Below are positions 21,289 to 37,290 of a stretch of 64,000 bases of DNA, one piece after another (positions within the stretch are counted from its first letter, which is position 1; every line of letters starts with the position of its first letter). The notes beneath the pieces were generated by a model. The model made no database searches, was not told where the DNA came from, and saw only the letters and a program-made list of their open reading frames with translations. A program made the translations under genes and the position numbers. This stretch comes from Deinococcus radiophilus. GTDB lineage: Bacteria > Deinococcota > Deinococci > Deinococcales > Deinococcaceae. The stretch covers positions 639,001 through 703,000 of the forward strand of contig NZ_CP086380.1 of assembly GCF_020889625.1 (NCBI RefSeq), written 5' to 3'.

Positions 21289-23421
21289 ATGAGTGAGCTG
21301 CTGGACACTGTTCTGCTGCTGGGTCTCTTTGTGGCGGCCCTGCGGCTCATGCTCTTTCCGGCCGAGCGGCTGCTGCGGTACCTCACCTTGCTGGTTCTGG
21401 CCGGGCTGGCTGCGTTGCTGGTCACCCTCAACTGGGAAGCCAATCCCCAGGCTGCGCCGGGCCGCGTCCAGGGGCTTTTGGTGTTGGCTGCCGCGTTGCT
21501 TCCGGCCTTGCTGGGGGTCCATCTGCCGCGCCGCTGGGTGGACTGGGGGGGACGGCGGGGCGTCCGGCCCGGTGGACTGGACCCGTCACCAGCTGAGCTG
21601 TCCCGCCCAGGGCCGGGCCGCCGCACCTGGATTCCGGGCTTGCGGGTAGGCCACGGAGAAGAGAACGAACAGCCTCCCGCGCATCTGGGCGAGTACCTGA
21701 TCGAGCGCCGCATTGGTATCGGGGGAATGGGCAACGTGTATCTGGCCCAGCGACGCAGCGACGGGCGGCAGGCAGCTCTCAAGGTTCCACAGGAGAAATT
21801 CTTGGCCGACGAGAAGTTCGTCAAGCGTTTTTTCCGCGAGGCGGAGATTCTGATGCAGTTTGACCATCCCAACATTGTGGAAGTGTTCAGCTACCGCATG
21901 GAGGACGGTGAGTACTACATCGCTATGGAGTACCTAGACGGGATCAGCTTGGAGCAGATTCTTGAGGAGCGTCAGCTCACCCTCCCTGAAGCGGTGCAAA
22001 TTTTTCGGGCACTGGCGGACGCCCTGCGGCACATTCATCTCCACAAGGTGATTCACCGCGACCTCAAGCCCAGTAATGTGATGCTGCTGCAAGGGGCGCT
22101 GGACGGTGGGCAGCTGCAGCCTGGGGGCGTCAAGCTGATGGATTTCGGTATTGCGGTGGGCCAGGCCCTTTCGCGCCTCACCATGACCGGGGCGCGGGTA
22201 GGCACGCCCACCTACATGGCTCCCGAACAGGCCAAAGGCATCCGCACCGATGCCCGCAGTGACCTGTACGCGTTAGGCCTGCTGGCCTACGAGATGATCA
22301 CCGGCAAGGCGGCTTTTGAGGGCAGTTACGAGTCGGTGGTGCATCAGCAGGTCTTCGAGGACCCCAAGCCGCCCAATCAGCTGCGGCGAGGGGTGCCCAG
22401 CCGCCTGAATGATCTGATCCTGCACATGATCGAAAAAGACCCCGATAAACGGCCCAACCTGGATGAAGTGATTGCTGCACTGGATGAGGGCATCTTGGTA
22501 GACGATGCCTTTGAGGACGCCGATGTGCTTGCCATAACGGTTGAAGATGCCCAGGGCTCACTACGCCTGCTGGACACCACGGGCAAGCTACGGCAGACTT
22601 GGGGAAGTCGTGGCGCGGTGACGGAACATGAACTGCGGCTCCCTGGCCCTCCCAGTGCCCTACACGGTGGCCCACACGGCGAACTGCTGGTGGCCTTTCA
22701 GAATCGCCGCCCTTCCGGTGAGGGGAGTGGTGGGCTGGTCTGGGTGCTGAACTCGCAGGGGCAACGGGTACAGCAATTCGGTGAATATGGTCTGGGCGAG
22801 TCGCAATTGCTTCAGCCCTGTGGCCTGGCGGTGCTAAGAGACCAGATCTATGTCCTGGACGGCGAGGCGCATCAGGTGAAGGTGTACAGCCTGAAGGGCG
22901 AGTTCCGATTTGCTTTCGGGCGTGAGGGTGGGCGCGAGGGCGAGTTCCGCCGCCCGACCATGCTGGCTGCGGCGGCTGCCCATCTCTATGTGCTGGATAC
23001 GGGGAACCACCGCGTGCAGCGTTTTACGGCAGACGGCGAATATATGTCGCGTCTGGCGTTCCGGTTAGAGCGTGGTTCGGAGAATCTGCGCCCGTTGACT
23101 GGGCTGACCGTGGACAGTGCCGGGGCTGTGTATCTGGTGGATTCCACCGCTGCCAAGGTGCGGCGAGTGGACCCAGATGGCGATGTGACGGCTCCGGTGG
23201 CCCTCAGCCGTGAAGTGGGTGAGCCGGGTGATGCACTGTGGCTGCTGAGTATCGGTCCTAAAGGCCAGATCTATGCGGTGCCGCGTGGCAGTCACCTGCT
23301 GCGGATTTACAGTCCGTCGGGTGATTTGCTGGGAACACGCAACATGTATACCCCCGTGACCAATCTGGCGGCTTTTCAGCGCCGCTTACTGGCTGAGGCG
23401 GCCCAGCGTATTTCTGCCTGA
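21289..23421 (+). CDS. Membrane Ser/Thr protein kinase with NHL beta-propeller
   Basis: The protein has 710 residues. Two to three hydrophobic helices occupy about 5-80. The kinase domain runs from about 135 to 400: glycine loop RIGIGGMGNVYLA, Lys in AALKVPQEKF, Glu in FREAEILMQF, catalytic loop VIHRDLKPSNV, DFGIAVG, and GTPTYMAPEQAKG. After it, from about 410 to the end, come NHL-type blades (LGESQLLQPCGLAVL, YVLDTGNHRVQRF, GLTVDSAGAVYLVDS), a predicted beta-propeller. The layout recalls RqkA of D. radiodurans, a kinase with a quinone-binding propeller used in radiation and desiccation response, but orthology is not established here. All catalytic residues are present. Confidence 0.88.
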   Translation: MSELLDTVLLLGLFVAALRLMLFPAERLLRYLTLLVLAGLAALLVTLNWEANPQAAPGRVQGLLVLAAALLPALLGVHLPRRWVDWGGRRGVRPGGLDPSPAELSRPGPGRRTWIPGLRVGHGEENEQPPAHLGEYLIERRIGIGGMGNVYLAQRRSDGRQAALKVPQEKFLADEKFVKRFFREAEILMQFDHPNIVEVFSYRMEDGEYYIAMEYLDGISLEQILEERQLTLPEAVQIFRALADALRHIHLHKVIHRDLKPSNVMLLQGALDGGQLQPGGVKLMDFGIAVGQALSRLTMTGARVGTPTYMAPEQAKGIRTDARSDLYALGLLAYEMITGKAAFEGSYESVVHQQVFEDPKPPNQLRRGVPSRLNDLILHMIEKDPDKRPNLDEVIAALDEGILVDDAFEDADVLAITVEDAQGSLRLLDTTGKLRQTWGSRGAVTEHELRLPGPPSALHGGPHGELLVAFQNRRPSGEGSGGLVWVLNSQGQRVQQFGEYGLGESQLLQPCGLAVLRDQIYVLDGEAHQVKVYSLKGEFRFAFGREGGREGEFRRPTMLAAAAAHLYVLDTGNHRVQRFTADGEYMSRLAFRLERGSENLRPLTGLTVDSAGAVYLVDSTAAKVRRVDPDGDVTAPVALSREVGEPGDALWLLSIGPKGQIYAVPRGSHLLRIYSPSGDLLGTRNMYTPVTNLAAFQRRLLAEAAQRISA

Positions 23422-23451
23422 GCCGCACTGCCGCGCCGGGCCTTTGCATGA

Positions 23452-24108
23452 TCAGGGGGCACGGGCAGCAGGGGGAGTGGGCTGGGGACGGGTCAGGCCG
23501 AACAGGCCCATGCCCCACGCCATCGCGGGGCCGCTCAGCAGCGCAAAGGCAGCTGTGCCTAACCCCAGCTGTCCTCCCAGCGCCCAGCCCAGCGCCAAGA
23601 CCAAGAGCTCGATGACCGTCCGTATGGTGGCGACCGGAGCGCCGCTCAGCCGTGAGAGGCCCAGCACCAGTCCGTCACGCGGGCCAGCGCCCAGCGCGGC
23701 GGCCACATAGGTGCCGGTGGCCAGACCCAGCAGGGCAACGCCGATCAGAAATTCGCCCCAACGTAGCAGCAGACTGCTTGGCTCTGGAAAAAAGGCGAAC
23801 AGGTCCAGAAATAAGCCGACCAGTACAGCATTCAGGACGGTCCCCAGGCCAATCGGTTCACGCAGCAGCAGTCGGCTGAGGGTCACGATGACCACCCCGG
23901 CGGCAATGCCTGCCTGGCCGACCGTCACCGGTAGCCGGTCAGCCATCCCGGTGTGCAGCACGTCCCAGGGAGCCACGCCCACTCCTGCATCGATCATCAG
24001 ACGCAGCGAGAGCCCATAAAGCATCAGGCCAAACAGCAACAGGGCCAGCCGTGCCCCGAAAGGCCAGTGCTTGACGCCCTCCAAGGGGGCCGAAGTTGCG
24101 CGGGTCAA
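23452..24108 (-). CDS. YczE/YyaS-type membrane protein
   Basis: This 218-residue integral membrane protein has about five hydrophobic helices (ARLALLLFGLMLYGLSLRLM, AGIAAGVVIVTLSRLLL, and later ones). Family motifs include AGVGVAPWDVLHTGMA and ALGAGPRDGLVLGLSR, the two similar halves typical of YitT/YczE proteins. The function is unknown; members are sometimes linked to transport or regulation. It starts with TTG and overlaps the stop of the upstream SDR gene by four bases (TTGA), so the two are co-translated. Confidence 0.78.
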   Translation of the reverse strand: MTRATSAPLEGVKHWPFGARLALLLFGLMLYGLSLRLMIDAGVGVAPWDVLHTGMADRLPVTVGQAGIAAGVVIVTLSRLLLREPIGLGTVLNAVLVGLFLDLFAFFPEPSSLLLRWGEFLIGVALLGLATGTYVAAALGAGPRDGLVLGLSRLSGAPVATIRTVIELLVLALGWALGGQLGLGTAAFALLSGPAMAWGMGLFGLTRPQPTPPAARAP

Positions 24109-24854
24109 ATGTTGAACCCACCGTCGACCAGCAGTTCCTGGCCAGTGATGTAAGCGGCTTCGTCCGTGGACAGGAACGCGATGGCAGCAGCCACCTCACG
24201 CGGCTCTCCGAAGCGGCCTGCTGGAATACTGCCAGCCAGGCGCTGCGCCTCGGCAGGGTCATGGTGCAGGGCCTGAAGCCGCTCCGTGGCGGTGTAACCG
24301 GGGGCTACCGTGTTGCAGGTCACGCCGTTCCCTGCCACTTCTAGGGCCAGGGTCCGTAGATGGTTGGTCACGGCGGCGCGCATGGCGTTACTGACCGGCA
24401 GGCGCAGCACTGGATGCGAGACGGTCATGGAGGTGACGGCGATGATCCGGCCCCAGCCGCGCTCCTGCATACCGGGCAGCACGCCAGCCGCCAGCCGCAC
24501 GGTACTCAGGAAGTTGGTCTGATAACCCGCTTCCCAGGCCTCTTCAGGGACTTCGCTGGGGAGGGCCTGCGGTGGTCCGCCAGCATTGGCCACCAGAATA
24601 TCTACCGCTCCGGCAGCTTCTAGGGCAGCAGCGACACCCTCAGGAGTGCCGACATCGGCCGCCACCCAGGCCGCTCCGATCTGCCCAGCGGCCGCTTGCA
24701 GGTCACTTTCGGTGCGGGCCGCGATGGTGACTTCGGCGCCCAGCTCGCGCATCAGCTGCGCCGCCGCGAATCCGATGCCTTTCGATCCGCCGGTGACGAG
24801 GGCGCGGCGTCCATCCAGGCGAAAAGGAACGTGCTGGGCAGGTGCTGAGGTCAT
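24105..24854 (-). CDS. SDR oxidoreductase lacking the Tyr-Lys pair
   Basis: This 249-residue short-chain dehydrogenase/reductase has a clear NAD(P)-binding N-terminus (ALVTGGSKGIGFAAAQ) and the NAG-like segment LVANAGGP. In the active-site region, VTSMTVSHPVLRLPVSNAMR, the usual Tyr-x-x-x-Lys is replaced by a Ser-Asn-type stretch, as in one FabG-like side branch. The Ser of the catalytic triad may remain. It should bind a nucleotide, but its chemistry is uncertain. TACACT lies 5 bases before the ATG. It forms a two-gene unit with the YczE-type gene downstream. Confidence 0.85.
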   Translation of the reverse strand: MTSAPAQHVPFRLDGRRALVTGGSKGIGFAAAQLMRELGAEVTIAARTESDLQAAAGQIGAAWVAADVGTPEGVAAALEAAGAVDILVANAGGPPQALPSEVPEEAWEAGYQTNFLSTVRLAAGVLPGMQERGWGRIIAVTSMTVSHPVLRLPVSNAMRAAVTNHLRTLALEVAGNGVTCNTVAPGYTATERLQALHHDPAEAQRLAGSIPAGRFGEPREVAAAIAFLSTDEAAYITGQELLVDGGFNI

Positions 24855-24939
24855 ACCGCAGTGTAAGGGTCTGGGGGTGTGGGCGTGGCGAGAAACTTCC
24901 AGTTTTGGATGGCCTTACGGGCCAGCACGCCCTTGCCTT

Positions 24940-25239
24940 CTAACCCAACAGGTTGCGTCCGAGAAAGACGGCGGCCAGCCCAGCAACCGCCAGCAGGGCG
25001 GCCAGACTGAGACGGCGGTCTGTGTGCCAGCAGGTCACGGCTACCCAGAGCGCTGCCAATACGGGAACAGCCGCCAACGTGCTCACAGCGAGCCCCGCCA
25101 GCTCCGGCCAGATGAGCGTGACAGCCATCAGCAGCCCAGCGGCCAGGGTGCCCCAGGTATACAGCTGCGGCACCTGCCCGGTCAGTGCAGCGCTCGCCAG
25201 CTGATCGCCAGACGGGGAAGATAGGTCTTGGGGGCTCAT
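24940..25239 (-). CDS. Small membrane protein, 99 residues
   Basis: Three to four hydrophobic segments are seen (TLAAGLLMAVTLIWPELAGL, VSTLAAVPVLAALWVAVTC, SLAALLAVAGLAAVFLG) after a short polar N-terminus MSPQDLSSPSGDQLA. The ATG at 25239 is chosen because TATAGT lies exactly 7 bases upstream; a second ATG two codons earlier is too close to that box. The function is unknown. It is divergently transcribed from the DUF2259 gene, and the two -10 boxes overlap. Confidence 0.7.
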   Translation of the reverse strand: MSPQDLSSPSGDQLASAALTGQVPQLYTWGTLAAGLLMAVTLIWPELAGLAVSTLAAVPVLAALWVAVTCWHTDRRLSLAALLAVAGLAAVFLGRNLLG

Positions 25240-25245
25240 GCCCAT

Positions 25246-25252
25246 TACTATA
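25246..25252. promoter_or_regulatory. Shared -10 box of two divergent genes
   Basis: The sequence TACTATA is read as TACTAT on the plus strand (6 bases before the ATG at 25258) and as TATAGT on the minus strand (7 bases before the ATG at 25239). The two leaderless promoters overlap almost completely. Confidence 0.6.
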
Positions 25253-25257
25253 GAAGA

Positions 25258-26019
25258 ATGAAAAAAATCCTGGCCCTGATGCTGACGTTGCTGGCGACCC
25301 AGGCCAGCGCCGCCGATCTGCCCCAACCCTACCGCTACGGGTTCAGCGAAGGCGGAGCCTATCACCTGATGCTGACCCACTGGGTGGCGGATGGCAGTGG
25401 GTTTCCAGCTGCTGAGTTGCGGGTGGTGCGCCAGGGCGTAGGGGTGCTGATCAGTGACCGCCTGGTTCTCCGGGAGGCGGCAGAAGGCACCACCTCGGCG
25501 CAGGTGGCCGAGCAGCTGCTGACCCGCCACGCCGCCCGGCTGCGGCAGCTGGGCCTGGAGCGGCCCATTCCGGGCCAGATGCTGTGGGCACAGGCGTTAC
25601 CCTTGCCTTCGCTGGCCGGCTGGCCCGCGCAAGAGCCGCAGACCGTGACGCTGAATTCCGGCTTGGGCAGCACCGTCCGTACCCTGGAGGTACGCCCCCA
25701 GGCGGCCTATAACCACTGCGAATATAGGGGGCTGTTACCAGCTGATCCAGTGGGTCTCCGCCTGCGGGTGAACGGTCAGGACTGGTTCCGCGACGCCGCC
25801 CAACTGCCTGCTGGCCGCAACTGCGTGGCGGCCTACCGCCTAGAAGCGGCCTGGCAATACGGAGACGCCGTAGCTGTGCTGCTGCGTGGCTATGGCCCTG
25901 GCTTTGAGGGGCCTGATGCCCACCCCATCACCTTCCTGAACCGCGCTCCGGCACCAAGCGGCACGCCTACTCCTGTCTCACAAGCGCAGCCTGCTCCGCA
26001 AGAGCAGGTCGCCCCATAA
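25258..26019 (+). CDS. DUF2259 predicted secreted protein
   Basis: This 253-residue exported protein has a signal peptide MKKILALMLTLLATQASAAD, cleaved probably after ASA. Family features are an N-terminal YRYGFSEGGAYHLML followed by DGSGFPAAELRVV, and a C-terminal VAVLLRGYGPGFEGPD before a Pro/Gln-rich tail. The biochemical role of DUF2259 is unknown; it is a periplasmic or cell-wall protein. The start at 25258 fits the signal peptide and the TACTAT box 6 bases upstream. A longer frame from GTG 25228 would cross the promoter. Confidence 0.75.
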   Translation: MKKILALMLTLLATQASAADLPQPYRYGFSEGGAYHLMLTHWVADGSGFPAAELRVVRQGVGVLISDRLVLREAAEGTTSAQVAEQLLTRHAARLRQLGLERPIPGQMLWAQALPLPSLAGWPAQEPQTVTLNSGLGSTVRTLEVRPQAAYNHCEYRGLLPADPVGLRLRVNGQDWFRDAAQLPAGRNCVAAYRLEAAWQYGDAVAVLLRGYGPGFEGPDAHPITFLNRAPAPSGTPTPVSQAQPAPQEQVAP

Positions 26020-26032
26020 AATTGCAGCAGAG

Positions 26033-26554
26033 ATGAATGATCCTGGCCTGAGCGTCCTGACTGCCATGATTACCCCGGCGGTGCTGCTCAGTGGGGCCGG
26101 GGCCATTCTGATGAGCACCACCACGCGGGTGGGCCGCGTCACCGACCGAATCAAGTATTACACTGACCGTTTCCGGGAACTGATTGAGGGGCAGCATCTG
26201 GATGAAGGGCTAGCCGCTGCCGAAAAGGAAATGATCATAGACCAGCTAGAACTGCACTCGCAGCGCAGCCGCATGTTGCTGCGGGCCATGACCGGGCTGT
26301 ACGTCGCCATCAGCCTCTTCGTGCTGTCCAGTGTCCTGATCGGCGGGCGCGAGCTGATTCAGGGCTATACCGGCGTGGTGCCGACCCTCACAGCGATTCT
26401 GGGATCGGTCAGTTTGGCTTATGCCACCTTGATGCTCAGCGCCGAGGTGCGCCTCAGCGCCCGCGCCACCCGGCGGGAAATGCGTTTTGCTCTGCGGTTA
26501 GGCGAGCGCTATGCACAGTTGTACGACGAGGCCCACCCTACAGCGAGGAGGTAA
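26033..26554 (+). CDS. DUF2721 membrane protein
   Basis: The protein has 173 residues. The N-terminal hydrophobic helix and signature LSVLTAMITPAVLLSGAGAI is followed by a charged amphipathic region (STTTRVGRVTDRIKYYTDRF) and two further helices (GLYVAISLFVLSSVLIG, GVVPTLTAILGSVSLAYATL). This is the standard DUF2721 layout, of unknown function. It lies 13 bases after the DUF2259 stop, and a TAAAAT box 10 bases before the ATG may add an own promoter. A strong terminator follows. Confidence 0.82.
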   Translation: MNDPGLSVLTAMITPAVLLSGAGAILMSTTTRVGRVTDRIKYYTDRFRELIEGQHLDEGLAAAEKEMIIDQLELHSQRSRMLLRAMTGLYVAISLFVLSSVLIGGRELIQGYTGVVPTLTAILGSVSLAYATLMLSAEVRLSARATRREMRFALRLGERYAQLYDEAHPTARR

Positions 26555-26604
26555 GACACAGCAAATCAGATCTGGCTGGACTGATGACCTATGCCGATCA
26601 GTAG

Positions 26605-26645
26605 ACAAAAAATACCCCCCACCAGTTCTGGTGGGGGATGATTTT
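26605..26645. terminator. Bidirectional terminator between DUF2721 gene and rpoC
   Basis: The stem CCCCCACC / GGTGGGGG (26616-26623 with 26630-26637) is flanked by an A-rich tract on the left and a T tract on the right, serving both convergent genes. Confidence 0.9.
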
Positions 26646-26670
26646 TGCCTCTTATTGGGGCGAGTTGGGA

Positions 26671-31323
<4,653 letters not shown>

Positions 31324-31364
31324 TGAAACTCCTTCGGAGTTGGGCGAAAAGCAGATGGAAAAAG

Positions 31365-31449
31365 GCAGAAGGCTGTCACCATTGGGGTTGAGATTTAGCT
31401 TGGGCAGATGGCTCGCTTGGCCTTGTGCTTTCCGCTTGCAGCCTTCTGC
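31365..31449. repeat. Inverted repeat in the rpoB-rpoC spacer
   Basis: A perfect 11-bp repeat, GCAGAAGGCTG (31365-31375) and its complement (31439-31449), is separated by 63 bases. In the transcript it could form a stem with a long loop between the rpoB stop and the rpoC ribosome-binding site, perhaps a processing or attenuation site. Confidence 0.55.
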
Positions 31450-31467
31450 GGGCGCGTTTCAGCGTCC

Positions 31468-34917
<3,450 letters not shown>

Positions 34918-35188
34918 GTCCACCTCGTGGGAATAGGGGCGAATGGAATGGCGGTGCGGAGGCGCTCGCTTGCTGAAATCCGGCGTTCAGCAGGGAAGAA
35001 AGTGAACTGCGCTAGCTTGCTTTGAACCAGGCGGACCCTGAGCAAAGCAAAAAGGCCGCTTTACGGTACTGCGGTGCAGGGCACGGAGCAGGATAAAGTC
35101 GGCGGCTGGGCGAGGTCTGGTCCTTTTCTTCCTTACGGCGGTTTAGCAAGAAGGCTCCATTCCAACCCATCTTGGTTGGCTAAACTTG
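34918..35188 (-). promoter_or_regulatory. Long rpoB leader with hairpins
   Basis: The transcript leader of about 265 bases starts with a hairpin CCAACC / GGTTGG (35162-35179). Further down, CCGC and GCGG (35055-35074) pair just before a T tract in the transcript, and the GCGG could alternatively pair with a later CCGC. This could be an attenuator, but the stems are short. Confidence 0.35.
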
Positions 35189-35218
35189 AGTGTAGCATCT
35201 GGGAACGGGATTTGTGAA
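35189..35218 (-). promoter_or_regulatory. rpoB-rpoC promoter
   Basis: A -35 hexamer TTCACA (35213-35218) and a -10 hexamer TACACT (35189-35194) are separated by 18 bases, oriented toward rpoB. No gene lies between this promoter and rpoB. Confidence 0.7.
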
Positions 35219-35285
35219 GGGTGGTCAAGCGGCTGCAGGTTACAGAAAGTTGGGAACCTGCAGCCTTGAGCCCTCACCCGGTCTT

Positions 35286-35717
35286 TCAGGTCAGTGAGCG
35301 GTGGTCCACCATCATGCAGCGGTCCTGCACTACGTCTATTCCGGCCTCGGTCAGGCGCCGGGCCGTCTGATCGTCCCGGATCCCCTGCTGTAGCCACACC
35401 AGTCGGGGTGCGGGATTGAGGTTCAGAATGTCGTCCTGGTGCTGATATACCTGGTCCGAGCGGCGGAAGATTAGCACGATATCTACCGGAACCTGGATTT
35501 CGCCAAGAGTGGACACAGCGGCATGTCCGAAGAATTCCTCGCCGCCCTCTGCCAGCGCCGGATTCACTGGAATGATGCTGTAGCCCCGCCTATGAAAGTA
35601 TTCGGGAACGTAGTGTGCCGCGCGGGTAGGTTCACGGTGGAAGCCGATCACGGCAATGGTCGCGCCTTCAGGACTGAGATGCCTGGCAAGGTCTTTGGAC
35701 TGGTCAATCAGGGTCAT
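35286..35717 (-). CDS. CoA-binding (YccU-type) protein
   Basis: This 143-residue CoA_binding_2 protein has a Rossmann-like fold: TIAVIGFHREPTRAAHYV, GYSIIPVNPAL, DIVLIFRRSDQV, LVWLQQGIRDDQTAR and a closing DVVQDRCMMVDH. Such proteins bind CoA; their cellular role is not settled. AGGAGG lies 7 bases before the ATG at 35717, which rejects a longer frame with 24 extra residues. It lies just upstream of the rpoB promoter, on the same strand and after hemL in transcription order. Confidence 0.88.
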   Translation of the reverse strand: MTLIDQSKDLARHLSPEGATIAVIGFHREPTRAAHYVPEYFHRRGYSIIPVNPALAEGGEEFFGHAAVSTLGEIQVPVDIVLIFRRSDQVYQHQDDILNLNPAPRLVWLQQGIRDDQTARRLTEAGIDVVQDRCMMVDHRSLT

Positions 35718-35843
35718 GGTGAGCCTCCTGGAAAAAGGGATGAGCTGAGGCAGCCGGGTGAAACAGCCCGGAGGGGAAGAGGCAGCCATGCAGCGATATG
35801 TCCCAGCATAGAGTGCTGCTTCTACCCCTGATTTGTACTTACC

Positions 35844-37172
35844 TTAAAGTTCTGAAAAGGCCTGACGCGCCGCTTGCAAGGTGGTTTGCAGCTCGGCGTC
35901 CCCGTGTGCGGCACTCACAAAGATGCTCTCGAACTGGCTCGGCGCCCAGTATATCCCCTGAGCTAACATGGCCTGAAACCAGCGGGCAAAAGCCTGAGTG
36001 TCGCTGTGCGCCGCCTGCTGGTAGGTGGTGACACTGCCGTGTGGCGCATCCTGAAAGAATACGGTCAGCATGGACCCGATCTGATTGACCGATACAGGCA
36101 CACCTGCCGCCTGGGCCGCATCCTTCAGACCGTCGGCCAGGGCCGTGGTATAGGTTTCTAATCGCCCGTACAGCTCTGGCTGGTCTTGCAGCTCACTTAA
36201 GGTTGCCAGTCCGGCGGCCATCGCCAGTGGATTACCGCTTAGTGTCCCCGCCTGGTATACCGGGCCGCTAGGAGACACGAAGTCCATCACCTCAGCGCGG
36301 CCCCCGTAAGCGCCGACCGGCAGGCCGCCACCGATGATCTTGCCCCAGCAGATCAGGTCTGGCTGAATGCCCAGGCGACCACAGGCCCCTTGCAGTGACA
36401 GCCGGAATCCGGTCATTACTTCGTCGGCAACCAGTAAGGTGCCTTGATCCTTGACCCGGTGCAGCGCGGCCAGGAAATCAGCGCTGGGGACCAAGACGCC
36501 CGCGTTGCCCACCACGGGTTCAAAAATCACCGCCGCGATTTCATGGCCGCGCCCCTGCATCAGTGTGTCCAAAGCAGCAGGGTCGTTGTACTCGCTGACC
36601 AAAGTAAGGGCAGCGTATTCCTCTGGTACTCCAGCACTGCTGGGAGCGGCGCTGCCGAGCTGCCCGGCTGCCGTGGTCATCAGCCCGCTGCCAGCCTCAA
36701 CCAACAGACCGTCGGCGTGGCCGTGGTAGTTGCCGCGAAACTTGACGATGTATTTACGGCCTGTAAAGCCGCGGGCCAATCGTAGGGCGCTCATGGTGGC
36801 CTCGGTTCCACTGTTCACGAAGCGCACCCGCTCCACGCCGCTGCTACGGGTCAGCTCGACCACTTTTTCAGCCAGCAGAACTTCGCGTTCATTCGGGGCA
36901 CCGAACGACGTCCCGCCCTGCAGTGCTTCGGCAATGGCTTGGTGCACCCTGGGATGGTTATGGCCCAGAATCATTGGACCCCAGGACCCGATATAGTCCA
37001 GCAGCCGCTTTCCATCGGCATTGGTCAGGTAAGCGCCGTTGGCCTGCGCAATGAAGTGGGGATGGCCGCCCACGCTCCCGAAGGCGCGCACGGGGCTGTT
37101 CACACCGCCGGGCGTCACCACCTTGGCCCGCGAAAAAAGTTGTTCTGAAATGGGATTGGCTTGGACCGTCAT
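35844..37172 (-). CDS. hemL: Glutamate-1-semialdehyde 2,1-aminomutase
   Basis: This 442-residue PLP enzyme converts glutamate-1-semialdehyde to 5-aminolevulinate for heme synthesis. Motifs include VTPGGVNSPVRAFG, YIGSWGPMILGHNHP, RFVNSGTEATMSALRLAR, LVADEVMTGFR, and the PLP-lysine stretch PDLICWGKIIGGGLPVGAYG. The ATG at 37172 is selected because TAGACT lies exactly 7 bases upstream (37180-37185); the longer frame crosses the promoter. No other hem gene is adjacent. Confidence 0.95.
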   Translation of the reverse strand: MTVQANPISEQLFSRAKVVTPGGVNSPVRAFGSVGGHPHFIAQANGAYLTNADGKRLLDYIGSWGPMILGHNHPRVHQAIAEALQGGTSFGAPNEREVLLAEKVVELTRSSGVERVRFVNSGTEATMSALRLARGFTGRKYIVKFRGNYHGHADGLLVEAGSGLMTTAAGQLGSAAPSSAGVPEEYAALTLVSEYNDPAALDTLMQGRGHEIAAVIFEPVVGNAGVLVPSADFLAALHRVKDQGTLLVADEVMTGFRLSLQGACGRLGIQPDLICWGKIIGGGLPVGAYGGRAEVMDFVSPSGPVYQAGTLSGNPLAMAAGLATLSELQDQPELYGRLETYTTALADGLKDAAQAAGVPVSVNQIGSMLTVFFQDAPHGSVTTYQQAAHSDTQAFARWFQAMLAQGIYWAPSQFESIFVSAAHGDAELQTTLQAARQAFSEL

Positions 37173-37179
37173 GGGGCGC

Positions 37180-37185
37180 AGTCTA
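37180..37185 (-). promoter_or_regulatory. -10 box of hemL (leaderless)
   Basis: TAGACT lies 7 bases before the hemL ATG with no ribosome-binding site between. No strong -35 hexamer is apparent. Confidence 0.6.
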
Positions 37186-37243
37186 GAGCAGCGCAGAAAA
37201 TGGAATGTCCTGCTGACGCGGTGACAAGTCAGGGAGAGCAGCA

Positions 37244-37270
37244 CAAAAAATCCCCGCCACCAGGCGGGGA
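37244..37270 (-). terminator. Terminator of the LEA-like gene
   Basis: The stem CCCCGCC / GGCGGGG with a 4-base loop is followed in the leftward direction by ATTTTTT. Confidence 0.9.
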
Positions 37271-37290
37271 AGACATATGGCAGGGTCAGC

